Shown here: positions 15,101 through 22,901 of the stretch, piece after piece | Numbering within the stretch: the first letter of the stretch is position 1 | Layout of the letters: every line of letters begins with the position of its first letter | Assembly (NCBI GenBank): GCA_030847615.1 | Contig: JAUMIR010000003.1 | Coordinates: 67,838,001-67,902,000 of the forward strand | Origin: Gambelia wislizenii | Taxonomy: Eukaryota > Chordata > Lepidosauria > Squamata > Crotaphytidae | DNA length: 64,000 nt | Direction of reading: 5' to 3' | The notes under the pieces: model-generated | Databases searched by the model: none | What the model saw: the letters and a program-made list of their open reading frames with translations, nothing else | Told to the model about the DNA's origin: nothing | Position numbers and translations under genes: made by a program

Positions 15101-15750
15101 AACTCCAGTTGGGGAGTATATGTAAATTTTTGTAATTGAATGGTTAGTTTCTGGGTATAGAAATGCAAGGAGGAAAGAGATTAATCTCTTTCAGCATGGC
15201 CTCACAGCCCAGAAAAAAACCAAGGAAAATCTATCGGTAATGCCATTGGTGGGAGGTTCCAGATAGATAATAGGATATGCTTCTACAGCATATAAACCCC
15301 CACACACACCTACCCAACCATTCTCTGAAGATGCCAGCCACAGATGGAGGCAAAACGTCAGAAAGGAACTCTTCCAGAACACGGCCTCACAGCCCGGGAA
15401 AAAAAAACAAGGGAAATCTATGGATGCCGGCCGTGAAAGCCTTCGACTTTCGAGAGAGGTTTGGCAGAACAGTCAGGACCACCGGCGCCCATCCATCCCA
15501 GGCGAAGTCGCACCAGCACTTCCTAGCACCCACACACACACACCCAGGGAAGTCTGGCGAGATGCGGAGGGGCGGAAACAGCCCTGCAGGCCCTCCTGGA
15601 CGAGGCGAGAGGCCTCCCAGGGCTAGAAAGAGGCCCGGGCTACTTGAGGGGCTGAGGCCCAAGAGCCCCCTTCGCCGCCCCACCCACCCACCTCGGTGGC
15701 CACTCACGCTTATACTCCGCCATGAGCCTCTTGAGGGCCGTGCCCGCCAT
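59..15750 (-). CDS. UBE2G2: UBE2G2, ubiquitin-conjugating enzyme E2 G2 (5' half; exons 1-4)
   Basis: Four exons on the minus strand join in frame (43+36+46+119 nt) to give 81 codons plus one base. The product starts [14 protein letters not shown] and reaches the E2 landmark HPN at residues 79-81, as in the 165-residue vertebrate UBE2G2. Family knowledge: this E2 acts at the ER membrane with the gp78/AMFR and HRD1 ligases and builds K48 chains during ER-associated degradation. The catalytic cysteine (residue 89 in human) and the acidic loop are in exons off the left edge, so the enzyme is incomplete here because of the window edge, not damage. All donors are GT and all acceptors AG. The intron between exons 2 and 3 is only 89 nt, while the flanking introns are about 3 kb and 12.3 kb. 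SUMO3 lies upstream on the same strand. Confidence 0.96.
178..2239. other. UBE2G2 intron, no gene
   Basis: AT-rich intronic sequence. I see no exon or RNA gene. A decayed copy of the TIR repeat also present at 45993 and 62840 lies at about 590-760, recognisable by phrases such as ccacagaattgtgctgga (618-635) and cctagagaagta. The other open frames here lack homology to anything I recognise. Confidence 0.6.
2240..2935 (-). mobile_element. L1 LINE 3' fragment (ORF2 C terminus)
   Basis: Minus-strand translation of 2926-2387 gives a 179-residue open frame that looks like the C-terminal region of an L1-clade ORF2. It has the zinc-knuckle-like cluster [18 protein letters not shown], preceded by [21 protein letters not shown]. 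The reverse transcriptase and endonuclease parts are absent, so this is a 5'-truncated copy in a UBE2G2 intron. The frame is still open over this stretch, which suggests it is not very old. A cellular gene is unlikely because the cysteine cluster and flanking residues are typical of L1. Confidence 0.85.
2936..6527. other. UBE2G2 intron, largely featureless
   Basis: AT-rich intron. The only structures I recognise are an (AATAA)n-type microsatellite near 4452-4480 and a short interspersed-repeat piece at 4175-4262. No exon with conserved coding potential is visible. Confidence 0.6.
4175..4262 (+). repeat. Short interspersed repeat piece (family unresolved)
   Basis: The string tccacaaaagctaacac followed by gttagtcttaaaggtgctgc recurs in diverged form at 59955-60035 and, inverted, at 36570-36660. 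It resembles the 3' portion of a common sauropsid repeat. I cannot name the family from this much sequence. Confidence 0.5.
6528..6865 (-). mobile_element. CR1 LINE 3' end
   Basis: Minus strand, 5'-truncated. The translated frame at 6847-6617 is the CR1 ORF2 C terminus, including [18 protein letters not shown] and [17 protein letters not shown]. The element ends in repeated 8-mers (tagaatca on the plus strand, 6528-6552), the usual CR1 terminus. The nearest long copy is at 55020-57030. Confidence 0.93.
6866..8215. other. UBE2G2 intron, nothing recognised
   Basis: AT-rich intron between a CR1 fragment and a hAT element. No exon, RNA gene or clear repeat was seen. Confidence 0.55.
8216..8461. 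mobile_element. hAT-type non-autonomous element with perfect 8-bp TSD
   Basis: The element is 8224-8453. It starts cagggctggtttaaggc and ends ataaaccggtcctg, imperfect terminal inverted repeats. It is flanked by a perfect 8-bp duplication, aatggagt (8216-8223 and 8454-8461), the hAT hallmark. It has no coding capacity. The internal string cctgtactatgaatag and neighbours recur inverted in the longer relative at 14373-14925. Confidence 0.88.
8638..8857. mobile_element. pogo/Tigger-like MITE
   Basis: A 220-bp element with TIRs cagttgtccctccatattc and gaatatgaagggacaaatg, flanked by TA on both sides (8636-8637, 8858-8859). Internal text tgccatcttatacaagggac also occurs in the copies at 27708, 31683 and 40423. 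The TA target and TIR sequence fit Tc1/mariner-pogo Tigger derivatives. Confidence 0.85.
9090..9300. mobile_element. TIR element related to 45993-46323 and 62840-63108
   Basis: It begins near ggcccctatatccacggggg and includes ccctattaaaataaagga and ctagagaggatgcctctcta, an internal small palindrome. The same order of phrases is seen at 62840-63108. The right end abuts the CR1 segment, so its terminus is uncertain. Confidence 0.7.
9301..10640 (-). mobile_element. CR1 LINE 5' portion: ORF1 esterase remnant and ORF2 endonuclease
   Basis: On the minus strand, 10400-10176 encodes an SGNH-hydrolase-like piece with [18 protein letters not shown], the esterase domain of CR1 ORF1. Further along, 9818-9492 encodes the start of an ORF2 apurinic-type endonuclease ([29 protein letters not shown]), continuing in a shifted frame near 9510-9262 with [12 protein letters not shown]. 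Frameshifts and stops break both frames, so it is dead. The reverse transcriptase is absent, which makes it the complement of the RT-containing copy at 55 kb. It lies in a UBE2G2 intron. Confidence 0.9.
10676..11076. mobile_element. hAT-type non-autonomous element
   Basis: The element is 10684-11068, from cagtggtccttaacctgggg to aaggttaagaaccgctg, with near-perfect TIRs. Flanking 8-mers ttctagac and ttctagaa match at 7 of 8 positions. It contains a (TTG)n tract near 10957-10983. The TIR type cagtggttctcaacc is that of the Charlie/MER5-like hAT groups. Confidence 0.87.
11077..12524. other. UBE2G2 intron, nothing recognised
   Basis: Intron 3' of exon 3. No repeat family or exon is recognised apart from exon 3 at its right end. 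Confidence 0.55.
12525..12570 (-). CDS. UBE2G2: UBE2G2 coding exon 3
   Basis: A 46-nt exon encodes [15 protein letters not shown] and two bases of the Met codon. It has a TTTTAAAACAG acceptor and a GTAAGT donor. It is separated from exon 2 by an 89-nt intron. The peptide is identical to what I know of vertebrate UBE2G2 here. Confidence 0.95.
12660..12695 (-). CDS. UBE2G2: UBE2G2 coding exon 2
   Basis: A 36-nt exon encodes [12 protein letters not shown] plus one base of a Gly codon. It is bounded by a TTTTAG acceptor and a GTAAGT donor. It matches the first beta-strand region of the E2 fold. It is too short to appear as an open frame by itself. Confidence 0.95.
13470..13621 (+). mobile_element. 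CR1 LINE 3' end
   Basis: Plus-strand copy of the last 150 bp of CR1 (ggatctccttccttggaggt ... ggctggatggccatctgtc ... tctatgattctata). It lies in UBE2G2 intron 1. It is 5'-truncated, as is usual for CR1. Confidence 0.92.
13735..13935 (+). mobile_element. tRNA-derived SINE (Sauria/MIR-like)
   Basis: It carries a degenerate pol III B box (gatttgaatcc, near 13791), then tggccatggaaatctactgg and gtgaccttgg, and further on tgaacaaatcttgctgag. The same body is found inverted at 19995, 30172 and 57826/59715. The left end is near gagccaatatggcacag. Confidence 0.8.
14373..14925. mobile_element. hAT-type element, longer relative of 8224-8453
   Basis: The ends ggatcggtttaaagaatttt and cctgaaaccggctctg correspond to those of 8224-8453 in reverse. 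Internal cagtacaggatattcagatt (14817-14836) is the reverse complement of part of that copy. It has about 320 bp of extra AT-rich sequence in the middle. No transposase is visible. Confidence 0.75.
15020..15058 (-). ncRNA. Decayed hammerhead ribozyme motif (minus strand)
   Basis: The minus strand reads CTGACGA (15058-15052), then gatgccagccacagatgcag, then a core that is no longer GAAAC. CUGANGA is intact but the second box is lost. It mirrors the plus-strand motif about 270 bp away. Confidence 0.5.
15325..15360 (+). ncRNA. Decayed hammerhead ribozyme motif (plus strand)
   Basis: CTGAAGA (15325-15331) fits the CUGANGA box. Bases 15332-15335 (tgcc) and 15349-15351 (ggc) can form helix II. The second core box, canonically GAAA, reads AAAA at 15352-15355, so a catalytic guanine is lost. 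The following cgtc (15356-15359) matches the short helix III and cleavage position of Penelope-type hammerheads. Function is doubtful. Confidence 0.55.
15708..15750 (-). CDS. UBE2G2: UBE2G2 coding exon 1
   Basis: The exon encodes [14 protein letters not shown] plus the first base of the next codon (Gln). The ATG is the reverse complement of 15748-15750. The donor GTGAGT follows at 15707. This start is chosen because it gives the exact conserved N terminus. Longer open frames on either strand across this GC-rich segment are shadows. Confidence 0.96.
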
Positions 15751-15900
15751 GGCTCTAGCAGCCGGGAGGCGCCTTCCCGAGTCAGCCCAGCCGGCGTCGT
15801 CCTCGCCAGCAACCGCTTTCGCCTCACCAATACCAGGAACTACACTTCCGTTTTCCCTTTACCGGATATCTGCTCAGACCGGAAGTTTTCTCTTTGCAGG
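15751..15900 (-). promoter_or_regulatory. UBE2G2 promoter / 5' UTR
   Basis: The sequence upstream of the UBE2G2 ATG is GC-rich and CpG-containing from about 15420 to 15890. It has two ETS-type sites close together, cacttccg (15843-15850) and ccggaagt (15879-15886), and accaat near 15826. There is no TATA box at a fixed distance. This fits a TATA-less housekeeping promoter, with the start site probably between 15770 and 15890. Confidence 0.65.
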
Positions 15901-16084
15901 GAGCCCACAGAGATATAAAAAGTGTAGAGATCCACTCACACAGAGGATTTTTTTTAAAGAAGTTGCCAGTGAGAGTCTCTCTCTTCCACCATAACGAGGA
16001 GGGAGGGGAAGGAAAAGAGACGCGGCAGCACTTTTAAGTGTTTATTTTTGCATGATCTTTCTTGGATATAAGCCCACTTCTTCG

Positions 16085-16290
16085 CCACACTTTATATAGT
16101 TATTATTCTACTTTAAGGGCTCTGACTGCCTCCTGTGGGATCCTGGGATTTGCAGTTTAGGGTGGAGCATTTACAACTCTCAGCCAGAGTTCTTAGGCCT
16201 CGCTAAACTACAAGCCCCAGAATTCCACGGGAGGCAGCTAACAGCAGTTAAAGTGAAATAATAGCGCTGTAACGGTGTAGTGTAATAAAG
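16085..16290. mobile_element. Palindromic MITE upstream of UBE2G2
   Basis: Arms tcctgtgggatcctgggatt (16131-16150) and a matching inverted stretch at about 16210-16235 (cccagaattccacgggagg) make a long imperfect hairpin with about 60 bp of loop. Outer arms tactttaag and gttaaagtgaaata also pair. It shares the cctgggatttg core with the elements at 17012, 33314 and 57110. It lies about 340 bp upstream of the UBE2G2 start. Confidence 0.7.
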
Positions 16291-16904
16291 TTCAGAGTGA
16301 GAATCAATCACTGTGATAATAAATGTAAAGACCTGAAGGGCCTCTATCACCTCACTTAAAGCAGCCTTTTGAAAACTGAGAGCAATGTTCAGGCATCTTT
16401 CTGGATCCTATGATATTCCACTCCCACAACTGTGGAAATATGCTTTATACCTGAGAATTTATTAGCCACATTGAGGCCACTGCCGACTAAAAAGGCAAAT
16501 GGGGGAGGGCATAGTAGCGAGAGGACATGGATTTGCTAAAATGAACTGGGGAGGCCAGATTTTACATGCCAGAGACCCTGACACAAAGATGCTCTGCCTA
16601 TTGGCCTCCTCGCTCACAGCACTCCTCCATTTGCCTCTTGGATGACACAAACACTGTTTTGCAGATACAGTGAAACATTGTGATTTATTGTTGGTCTGCA
16701 GGAGCACCTCGCTCCCGTGAGCTTAAAATGTCTTCCCTTGTGGTGAGCCGGGAAATTCAGTATCCATAATGAAGTGGTTCATTTTATTTTTTATATCTGG
16801 AAACCGACCAATGCCATCAAGATTAATTATGCATGCATAGACTGGATTGAGAAGTATGAATCAAGGGGATATAGTAAAAAAAAAAAAAAAGAAATGGAAC
16901 ATAT

Positions 16905-19630
16905 AAACATTGCAATACTTGGGGTGTGCAAGCTAAAGTGGACAGGACAGGAATGAGACATTTTGAGTCAGACAACTGCAGTGTTTTAGGAAGAATCCAC
17001 AGACACAAATAACCCAATTTCAAACTGGATTTGCACAGCATCTTCCTATGGAATCCTGGGATTTGTAGTTTTACAAGGTCTTTCGCCTTCTCTCCCAAAG
17101 AGTGCTGGTGCCTCACCAAACTACAAATCCCAGGATTCCATAAAAAGGAGACATGCAAATAATCCAGTTTCAACCTGGATTATCTCTCTAGTGTGGATGC
17201 CCTCTCAACTCAGGAAATGAAAATCTAAAAAGAAACACGAAGGCATTAATAGCAAGGAGAGATGTAGCAAAAGCAGTAAAAGGATATAATGCAAAATCTG
17301 ACTGAATAATCATTAAGACTTCAGGAAAATCTTAACAATTTAACCATAGTCCAACTTTACGCTTCAACTATAGAGGCAGAAGAAAAAATTGAAAGCCTCT
17401 GTTCTGGAGTCCAAGACAAAATAGACCACACACCAAAACAGGACTTCTTGTTAATTGTGGGTGATTGGAAAGCAAAAATAGGAAACAGAGCAAAATCAGG
17501 TTGTAGAAGAATTTAGCCCAGGTTCAAGAAATGAAGCAAGAGAGTGACTGACTGAATTGGGGGTGGGGGCAATCTGTCTCTTGCAAAAACATTATTCAAG
17601 CAACTGAAGGTGACTGTATATATAGACATCATCTAATGTCCAATATAGAAATCGAACAGACTACATAAAGTAGAAGATGAAGAAGCTCCATTTTGTCTGC
17701 AAAAACCAAGACCAGGATCAGACTATGGCACAGATCATGGACTACTAATATAAATAATTAAAGTAATGGAGAAACACTAAACTAACCATCATGTCGAAAT
17801 ACAACCTGAAGAACATCTCCATAAAATGTAAAGATACTGTGTTGTGAAAAATAGATTTGCACTATTAAGCCTATTGACCAGGAGCCAAAAGAACTCTGGA
17901 CTGAAACCAAATATATTGTCAGAGAGGAATGCAAAAGGACACTATCTGCACCCAAAAAGAAAGAGAATTGATGACAGACGAAACTCTTCAAGCAGTTAAG
18001 GACAGATGAGAAACAAAGGTAAAAGAGGACAGAAATAAGAGTCAGAACTCTAAATGCAACTGTTCACTTGTGCACAGGAACAAGGAGAATGACTATAATA
18101 GTGCAGAGAAATAGAAGATGACAACAAAAAAAGTGGGGGAAAAGATCCACAAGATCTGAGAAATCAAAGGGAAATTTAAACCAAGACTGGGGATGCTCGA
18201 GACCAACAGGGGAACACATTACATGAACAAGTAGAAATAAATAAAGCATGGAAACAATACATGAAAGAACTATATTTAAAAGATGAAAGGATAACGGATT
18301 AATTCAAAGAAGAATCACTTAAAGATGACTCTCCAGTTTTAGAAAGTGAAGTGGAAACGGCACTCAGACCGTTTGGGAGAAATAAATCAGCAGGGACAGA
18401 TGGCATACTAATAGAGCTGCTTCAGGCCATAGAGACAGAATCTACTCTAGTTCTAGATAAAATCTGCCAACAAATAAGAAAAACAAAACAATGACCCATA
18501 GATTGGAAATGCTCAATATGCATTCTAATCCCAATGAAATGGGATACTAGGGATTGCAACAACCAAAGGATCATTGCAATAATTCCCCATGCAAGTAAAG
18601 TGATGCTCAAACTTCTACAACAAAGACTGGTATCATATATTAAATGAGAAATGCCAATGTCCAAAATTCCATTCAAGAAAGGAAGAGTCACAAGGGTGAT
18701 CATGTTGTGTACACTGGATAATGGAGCACACCAAAGAATTTCAGAAGAAAATCAGCCTGTGTTTTATAAATTATAGCAAGGCCTTTGATTATGAAAAACT
18801 ACAAATCACTCTTGAAAGAAATGGATGTGCCATAACATTTGATTGTCCTGGTGCATAATCTGTACTTAGAAAAGGCTTATCATCAGGACAGAATATAGAG
18901 AAACCGGAATGGTTTCCAATTGGCAAAGGGGTCAGGCAAGGCTGCATTTTATCACCCTATCTATTTAACATATGCTGAACATATCATACATAAAGCATGA
19001 ATAGATTCAGAGGGAGGAGGTGTGAAAATTGGAGGAAGGAACATCAACAATGTAAGATATGCAGATGACACCATACTACTAGCAGAAAATAGCAAAAACT
19101 TGGAACGATTACTGAAGTCAAGGAAGAAAGTGCAAAGGCAGATTTACAGTTGAACATTAAGAAAACAAATGACCGCAAAAAGTTACATAACTATAAAGTA
19201 GATGAAGACCTTGAAATACTTCAAGATTTTCCATACCTTGACTGAGTCAATAATCAGAAAGGAGACTGCAGTCAAGAAATCAGAAGACTAGAACTTGGAA
19301 GGGCAGCTATGAAGGAACTAGACAAGATCATGAACTGTATCGTTGAATACAAAAGTTAGGACTGTCCATGCCATCGTATTTCCAGTTTCTATGTATGGTT
19401 GTGAAATCTGGAGTAGAGAAAGCCAATCAACTCACTTGAAATGTGGTGCTGGAAAAGAGCTCTACAGACACTGGACTGCTAAAAAGAATACAGTAAATGG
19501 GTCCTAAAGCAAATAAAGCCTGAACTCTCCCTAGAAGCTAAGAGGACTAAGCCAAGACTGTTGTACTCTGGACACATCACAAGAAAGCATGAAGCTTGGT
19601 AAGGCAGAAAGCAGTAGGAAGACCACATTA
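16905..19630 (+). mobile_element. RTE/BovB LINE, nearly full ORF2 span but decayed
   Basis: Plus-strand translation in shifting frames follows the BovB ORF2 in order: ILGVCKLKWTGQE (endonuclease start), FLLIVGDWKAKIG, then reverse transcriptase pieces including a gtcaggcaaggctgcatttt stretch (VRQGCIL), GRNINNVRYADDTILLAENS (YADD catalytic box), and AIVFPVSMYGCEIW near the C terminus. Many stops and frameshifts make it a pseudogene. A palindromic MITE is inserted at 17012-17202 and a CR1 tail abuts it at 19630. It fills the UBE2G2-SUMO3 intergenic region. Confidence 0.93.
17012..17202. mobile_element. Palindromic MITE inside BovB
   Basis: Arms tatggaatcctgggatttgt (17046-17065) and caaatcccaggattccata (17124-17142), plus outer caaactggat and atccagtttcaa, form a long hairpin. 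It interrupts the BovB endonuclease sequence and is therefore younger than the BovB copy. Confidence 0.8.
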
Positions 19631-19745
19631 CAGATGGATAGAATCCTAGAATTGGAAGAGACTGTAAGAGCCATGCACTCCAACCCCCTGCCTTGCAGGA
19701 ATACACAAAGCACCCCGACAGACGGCCATCCAGCCTCTGATACAT
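19631..19745 (-). mobile_element. CR1 LINE 3' end
   Basis: It reads agaatcctagaattggaaga ... ccaaccccctgccttgcagg on the plus strand, which is the reverse complement of the CR1 terminus. The 5' end is truncated. It sits at the 3' edge of the BovB copy. Confidence 0.87.
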
Positions 19746-19994
19746 TCAGTCAGGAAGCCACAGCCCTGACTCTGCAAAAGCTGGACGGGGCTCTTGCTAG
19801 GGTGACTTGGAAGTGTCTTTCATAGGGTCCCCAGAAGTTTTAATCCTCCTCCTGCATGTTGGATAAAAATGCCACATAATCCCCACCTAGCCTATCACTC
19901 TAGGTATTGACCACTCCTTTATACACCTATCCAGAAGTCTCCATGATACACTTAACAATTGGATGCTATCAGTATCATTTGATCCTTGAACAGA

Positions 19995-20206
19995 ATTGCT
20001 TGGTGTTGTGTGCCTTCCTCAACTTACAGCAACCTTATCACGGGGTCTTCTTGGCAAGATTTGTTCAGTGGGGCGGGCCTTAGCATTCCTGAGGCTGAGT
20101 ATTACTTGCTGAAGGTCACCCAGATTTCTATGGCTGAGCAGAGATTCAAACCCTGGTCTCCAGTTGTAGTCCAACACTCAAACCACTACACCACACTGGC
20201 TCTTCT
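19995..20206 (-). mobile_element. tRNA-derived SINE (Sauria/MIR-like)
   Basis: On the plus strand: gtgttgtgtgccttcct (BovB-like tail side), ttcttggcaagatttgttca, then gattcaaaccctggtctcc, which is the inverted B box, and accactacaccacactggct. The 5' end of the element is at the high coordinate. Confidence 0.87.
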
Positions 20207-20229
20207 TCAGGCTTGTCTACTCATTAGGA

Positions 20230-22838
20230 AGTTATGTTTTTGGACATACTCCTAGGTAAGTGTGGCTACATTACTCTCACTTGCTGTCTCACTAGTTGCA
20301 GGATCATGAAACACTTGGGAGGATTGTTGGAACTATAAGAAACCATCCCATTCCTTACCCCTACACGCTTCCGTTGTATCCATTTTGAATTACTTTAACA
20401 TATTGACAATTTTCACTTTAGGTAAAAACATTTAGCAAGAAAACCCATTCACTAAGGTTTATTCAGTTTGTGATCTACTCTAGCAACTACCAACTTCTGG
20501 ATCAATACCATATAATTACTAATTGACTTTCAAGTAAATGGCTTATGTCTCATGCTCCAGTCCCAGTATTATGAAACAATGTAGAAGTTGATAGCAGCAC
20601 AAAAAAGCAAGACTGCACCTACCCTAAAAAATTTAGAACAACAAAATCTAATTAAATGACAATGCTCCAAGATAGAGGCATATTTGGGGATATCAGATAA
20701 CTGGGAATTCCAAGTGCCCTTTTCTAGGTGCAAGAGATGAACTCTTAGGAAATCATCTGAGAAATCAGACAGCTTACACTAATACTTGATTAGATGTTTT
20801 GAGAAAGTGTGTATGCACAACATTGTAATCAGAAAATAGTGTTTAGCTTTTCACATATTAATAGAATCTACACAATATTATCCTGGAACTGGCCCTTGGT
20901 TTCTTGTAGCTAGCAGATGTATACAGTAATTACTTCTGCAACAAATACAAAACATGGGCTTACTCTTCACTCCACTATCAGCATTTCCTCTGCTACACCT
21001 TTTCACAGTGTACGTACTTTCCGTAGTACACATTTCTTACTGAAATGGAATACACATTTAACCAAAATATTTACTACAAGCAAGGAAAAGTCTCATAAGC
21101 TAACATGTAATACAAGTTGAAAAGAACTAGACTCTACATTATGAAAAACTTTGATGTGTACAGATGTTTATATATCCTGAACAGTAAGTTTACTCTCAAT
21201 AAAAGAATTTTAATAAAGATGTACATATGGTTATGTTGTCAGCATTTCAGTGATATAGGCTTCAATACAGTCATTAGAAACGCAGCAGCATTAAGCATAA
21301 GCCAGGAGACAGAGTACCAAACTATATTTACTGTATACAGTAGTAAAGGACAAATATTGTACAAATTGGTGAATAAACAGCCACAGATTTAAAAGAATAT
21401 CCCTCCTTTGCCCATATACAATTGATGAAAAAGATTTTTTCCCAGTAGGATTTCTTCCAGGCCAATGATCTAACAGGTAGATATAAAAGGCAGAAAGTAA
21501 TCTTTTCAAGCAGCAATGAACAGCCTATTGAAATTAAACAAATAAATCTTACATTTTCATTTGGATATACTGTATACTCAAGATCATAAGGTGGATGTCC
21601 TTACATCAATTCACTTAAAATTCAAATGGGCAGGGGGGTAGTACAGCAAGTCTCATTAAGAACATGAGGGTTTGTGGCCACCCTCTTCAAATAATATACA
21701 CATTTAGCTCGACCAAAAATATACTGAAATTCTTTATTTTGAATTATGTGGATCAAAGGCTAGAATCCAAAGAATCCATCTGCTGTGTTCCACCTGCATC
21801 ACACTGCATACTGCTCCAGAGGATACCCAAATTCACATGGGAAGAGAACTTCAGGATGCGAGATGAACTAGAGACGTGGATCAGAAAACCCTAGTACATA
21901 TGCAGAACACAGCTTTTGAATGCCAGCCTATGTACTGGAAAATAACAAAAAATAAGCTTATAATATCAACTTCAAAGGTCAAAGGTGTAGACAGAAATAA
22001 GGTATGCAACTATGGTCTAAAATCAATAATGAGAAGTAATGATTCTCACTGGGAACTATCTGCTGAGAATTCCTCCCACATGCCCCATTAAAATGAATGA
22101 GAGTTGCACAGCAGAGCTTTCTAGAAGATTCTGGTCCACTCAAGATAATAGTGCTCAACCCTGGACATGTGATATTTAACAGCAGCTGTGAAAGTTAACA
22201 TGTAGAAATCCTACAGCAGCTGACAAACTCAAAGACATTCCATTACTTTAAAAAAACTGATTCTATGCTATTTTATTATGAAAAAGCACATGTACATATG
22301 CATTATCTTAAACTGCCACTATGTTCAGCATTGTATTTGACGGTACTGCCCTTTCTGCATATCCCATTAACTGGTTTGAAGTATTAACTGTATTAAATGG
22401 TAAAACGCTCTCTTCTTTCCCAAGCCATCTATTCTTTTGCAAGGAAAAATATTTCAATATTTACATTGCTATAATTAAACAGTAAAACAAAAACAATGAA
22501 AGCCAGTAATTATTCTTGTTTTACATTAGGTTGGTATTTAGGACACCAATTCATACAAACAAGATGACAGCAGACAACAGCAAGTATTTTACTTATTTGA
22601 AAATTTAATTTTAACTGGGCCCATTTTTATGATGCAGTTATTTTCCACAGATACAGCTTCGACTTGCACACGCAGTAATATCGGGAACAGGAAAAGAATT
22701 TGGATAGGTGTCCTCAGAATATGAGAAGATTCCTGTATGACTGGCATGTTCATTTGTTTACCATTTAAAAGCAAATCCAAGGACAGATGATAAAGTGAGG
22801 TGACATTTTACATTCCTTTTCCCAAAATGACAGGGTAT
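20230..22838 (-). other. SUMO3 probable 3' UTR and downstream sequence
   Basis: The 2.6 kb downstream of the SUMO3 stop has no recognisable repeat, unlike nearly all its surroundings, which fits a long 3' UTR. AATAAA on the minus strand occurs at 22277-22272, 21738-21733 and 20463-20458. I cannot tell which is used, so the transcript end is unknown. Confidence 0.45.
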
Positions 22839-22901
22839 TTAGCACATGCCACCTGTCTGCTGTTGAAACACATCAATAGTATCTTCATCTTCCATCTCCA
22901 A
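22839..22901 (-). CDS. SUMO3: SUMO3 coding exon 4 and stop
   Basis: A 63-nt coding part encodes [20 protein letters not shown] followed by TAA at 22841-22839. The acceptor is TTTTTACAG. The di-glycine is followed by Met-Cys only. Confidence 0.95.
   Translation of the reverse strand: MEMEDEDTIDVFQQQTGGMC

Larger units (their letters stand above)
14987..15452. mobile_element. Penelope-like element fragment with inverted arms
   Basis: Outer arms ggctgtgaggccatgttctg (14988-15007) and the reverse complement of cagaacacggcctcacagcc (15375-15394) face each other, and another copy of the gcctcacagcc arm starts near 15199. Each arm carries the phrase gatgccagccacagatg (minus strand near 15052-15036, plus strand 15330-15346), which I recognise from vertebrate Penelope-like repeats. 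Those repeats carry minimal hammerhead ribozymes, and both copies here show the CUGANGA box with a damaged second core. No RT or GIY-YIG coding remains. Confidence 0.75.

Noticed and set aside
15277..15918. 213-residue plus-strand frame across the UBE2G2 promoter
   Set aside because: It begins in the Penelope-like fragment and runs through CpG-rich promoter sequence and across exon 1 antisense. No domain and no conservation are expected.
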